From: Pseudomonas quebecensis
Lineage (GTDB): Bacteria > Pseudomonadota > Gammaproteobacteria > Pseudomonadales > Pseudomonadaceae
Direction: 5' to 3'
Assembly: GCF_026410085.1 (NCBI RefSeq)
Contig: NZ_CP112866.1
Coordinates: 4,773,001-4,837,000, forward strand
Length of the DNA stretch: 64,000 nucleotides
Made by a program: the position numbers and the translations under genes. The notes beneath the pieces are model-generated. The model saw nothing but the letters and a program-made list of their open reading frames with translations, ran no database searches and was not told the DNA's origin. Position 1 is the first letter of the stretch. The number at the start of each line of letters is the position of its first letter. Shown here one piece after another: positions 63,232 to 64,000 of the stretch.

Positions 63232-64000
63232 TCAGGTGCCTTCCAGCAGGTTATGCAGCTCCACAAATTGTTGGGTCAGCTTGTGCCGTGGGTCAAGGTG
63301 GATCAGCGGCCGGCTTTCCTGGTGCGATTCGCGCATGCGCACGGAGCTGGCCAGGTACACGGGCAGCACCGGCAGGCCTTCGGCGATCAACTCGTCGAGC
63401 ATCTGCTGCGGCAGGCTGGCGCGGGCCTGGAACTGGTTGACCACGATGCCTTCCACTTCCAGCCCTTCGTTGTGGTCTTCCTTCAATTCTTCGATTTCCG
63501 CCAGCAGACCATACAGGGCCTGGCGCGAGAAGCTGTCACAGTCGAAGGGGATCAACACGCGATCAGCGGCAATCAGCGCCGAAACCGCATAAAAATTCAA
63601 TGCCGGGGGCGTATCCAGGTAAATCCGGTCGTAATCTTCGCCCAGTTCATCCAGCAGCTTTCGCAACTTGTTGATCTTGTGTTTGGCTTCGAGTTTGGGT
63701 TGCAGGTCTGCCAGTTCGGCGGTGGCGGTGATCACATGAAGGTTGTCGAACGGCGTTTCGTAGATATCCACCTTGTTCTTCTTGGAAAACGGCCCGGAAG
63801 ACAGGGTCTGCTTGAAAAAATCGGCGATTCCCATGGGGATGTCGTCGCCGGTCAAGCCGGTGAGGTACTGGGTTGAATTGGCTTGTGCATCCAGGTCCAC
63901 CAACAGGGTTCGATAGCCTTCGCTGGCGCTGACCGCCGCCAGGTTGCAGGCGATGCTGGATTTACCCACGCCGCCTTTCTGATTGAACACCACACGCCGC
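63232..64000 (-). CDS. ParA/Soj-type ATPase, cut at the start codon by the window
   Basis: This protein, 256 residues if complete, is a ParA-family ATPase. The deviant Walker A motif VFNQKGGVGKSSIACNLA is at the N-terminus, and LLVDLDAQANS (Walker A') follows. The Walker B-like YDRIYLDTPPALNFY is near residue 125. The C-terminus is complete at 63232. Upstream of the internal GTG codon at 63993 are two Arg codons, and then one base (G at 64000) remains; if this is the end of an ATG the protein begins MRRVVFNQ. No ParB gene is visible in the window. A role in chromosome or protein positioning is only by family. Confidence 0.85.
   Translation of the reverse strand, partial: RRVVFNQKGGVGKSSIACNLAAVSASEGYRTLLVDLDAQANSTQYLTGLTGDDIPMGIADFFKQTLSSGPFSKKNKVDIYETPFDNLHVITATAELADLQPKLEAKHKINKLRKLLDELGEDYDRIYLDTPPALNFYAVSALIAADRVLIPFDCDSFSRQALYGLLAEIEELKEDHNEGLEVEGIVVNQFQARASLPQQMLDELIAEGLPVLPVYLASSVRMRESHQESRPLIHLDPRHKLTQQFVELHNLLEGT

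Overview
The window is a chromosomal segment of a fluorescent Pseudomonas, most likely of the P. fluorescens group. The evidence is high GC with typical Pseudomonas codon use, a gene order that follows the P. aeruginosa PA4988-PA5028 neighbourhood as I remember it (waaA, emrE, hldE, msbA, waaL, the LPS-core operons, glnE, aceEF, dipA, msrA, metY, acyl-CoA dehydrogenase, nhaP2, mscK, selO), and intergenic REP-type palindromes of the GTGGGAGGGGCTTGCC kind common in P. fluorescens. I see no rRNA, tRNA, CRISPR array, insertion sequence or prophage. Almost all sequence is coding and no clearly broken gene was found. The first gene (tolC) and the last gene (a ParA-type ATPase) are cut by the window edges.

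Layout. 1-7.3 kb: the 3' part of tolC, a nested REP palindrome, waaA (Kdo transferase), a LysR regulator divergent from the SMR pump emrE, then a three-gene unit (FAD oxidoreductase, aldo/keto reductase, divergent Nudix-like protein). 7.4-28.7 kb: envelope and LPS-core biosynthesis. This holds hldE (ADP-heptose synthesis), msbA (lipid A-core flippase), a WaaL-type ligase fused to a kinase-like domain, two glycosyltransferases, a PIG-L deacetylase, mig-14, a carbamoyltransferase, a small lipoprotein and a TonB-dependent receptor. It ends with a tightly coupled operon running waaF-waaC-waaG-waaP-wapP-wapQ-tandem kinase. Six kinase-fold domains lie in this one locus; two of them lack the usual catalytic Asp.

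28.7-36.5 kb: glnE (adenylyltransferase for glutamine synthetase) and the pyruvate dehydrogenase operon aceE-aceF. Two copies of a GntR/FadR-type operator precede aceE. 36.6-42.5 kb: a GAF/PAS/GGDEF/EAL phosphodiesterase (DipA-like), msrA, rlmJ and metY. 42.5-45.2 kb: a type VI secretion vgrG with a DUF4123 adaptor but no effector gene after it.

45.4-51.3 kb: the proline utilisation pair putP and putA, divergent around an intergenic region with five copies of the PutA operator core. 51.4-64 kb: an acyl-CoA dehydrogenase, a zapA/zapB-like pair, a chemoreceptor with a sigma-28-like promoter, the antiporter nhaP2, an MscK-type mechanosensitive channel, selO, trxC and the ParA-type ATPase.

The main theme is the cell surface: inner-core LPS assembly, phosphorylation, carbamoylation and export, with surface receptors and secretion parts nearby. 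The second theme is central carbon and nitrogen control (PDH, GlnE, proline catabolism). No wholly new system stands out. The best leads are the predicted pseudokinase fused to the ligase, the operator pairs at aceE and put, two candidate flagellar-sigma promoters (in front of a c-di-GMP phosphodiesterase and a chemoreceptor), the effector-less vgrG-adaptor pair, and an off-locus zapA/zapB-like pair.
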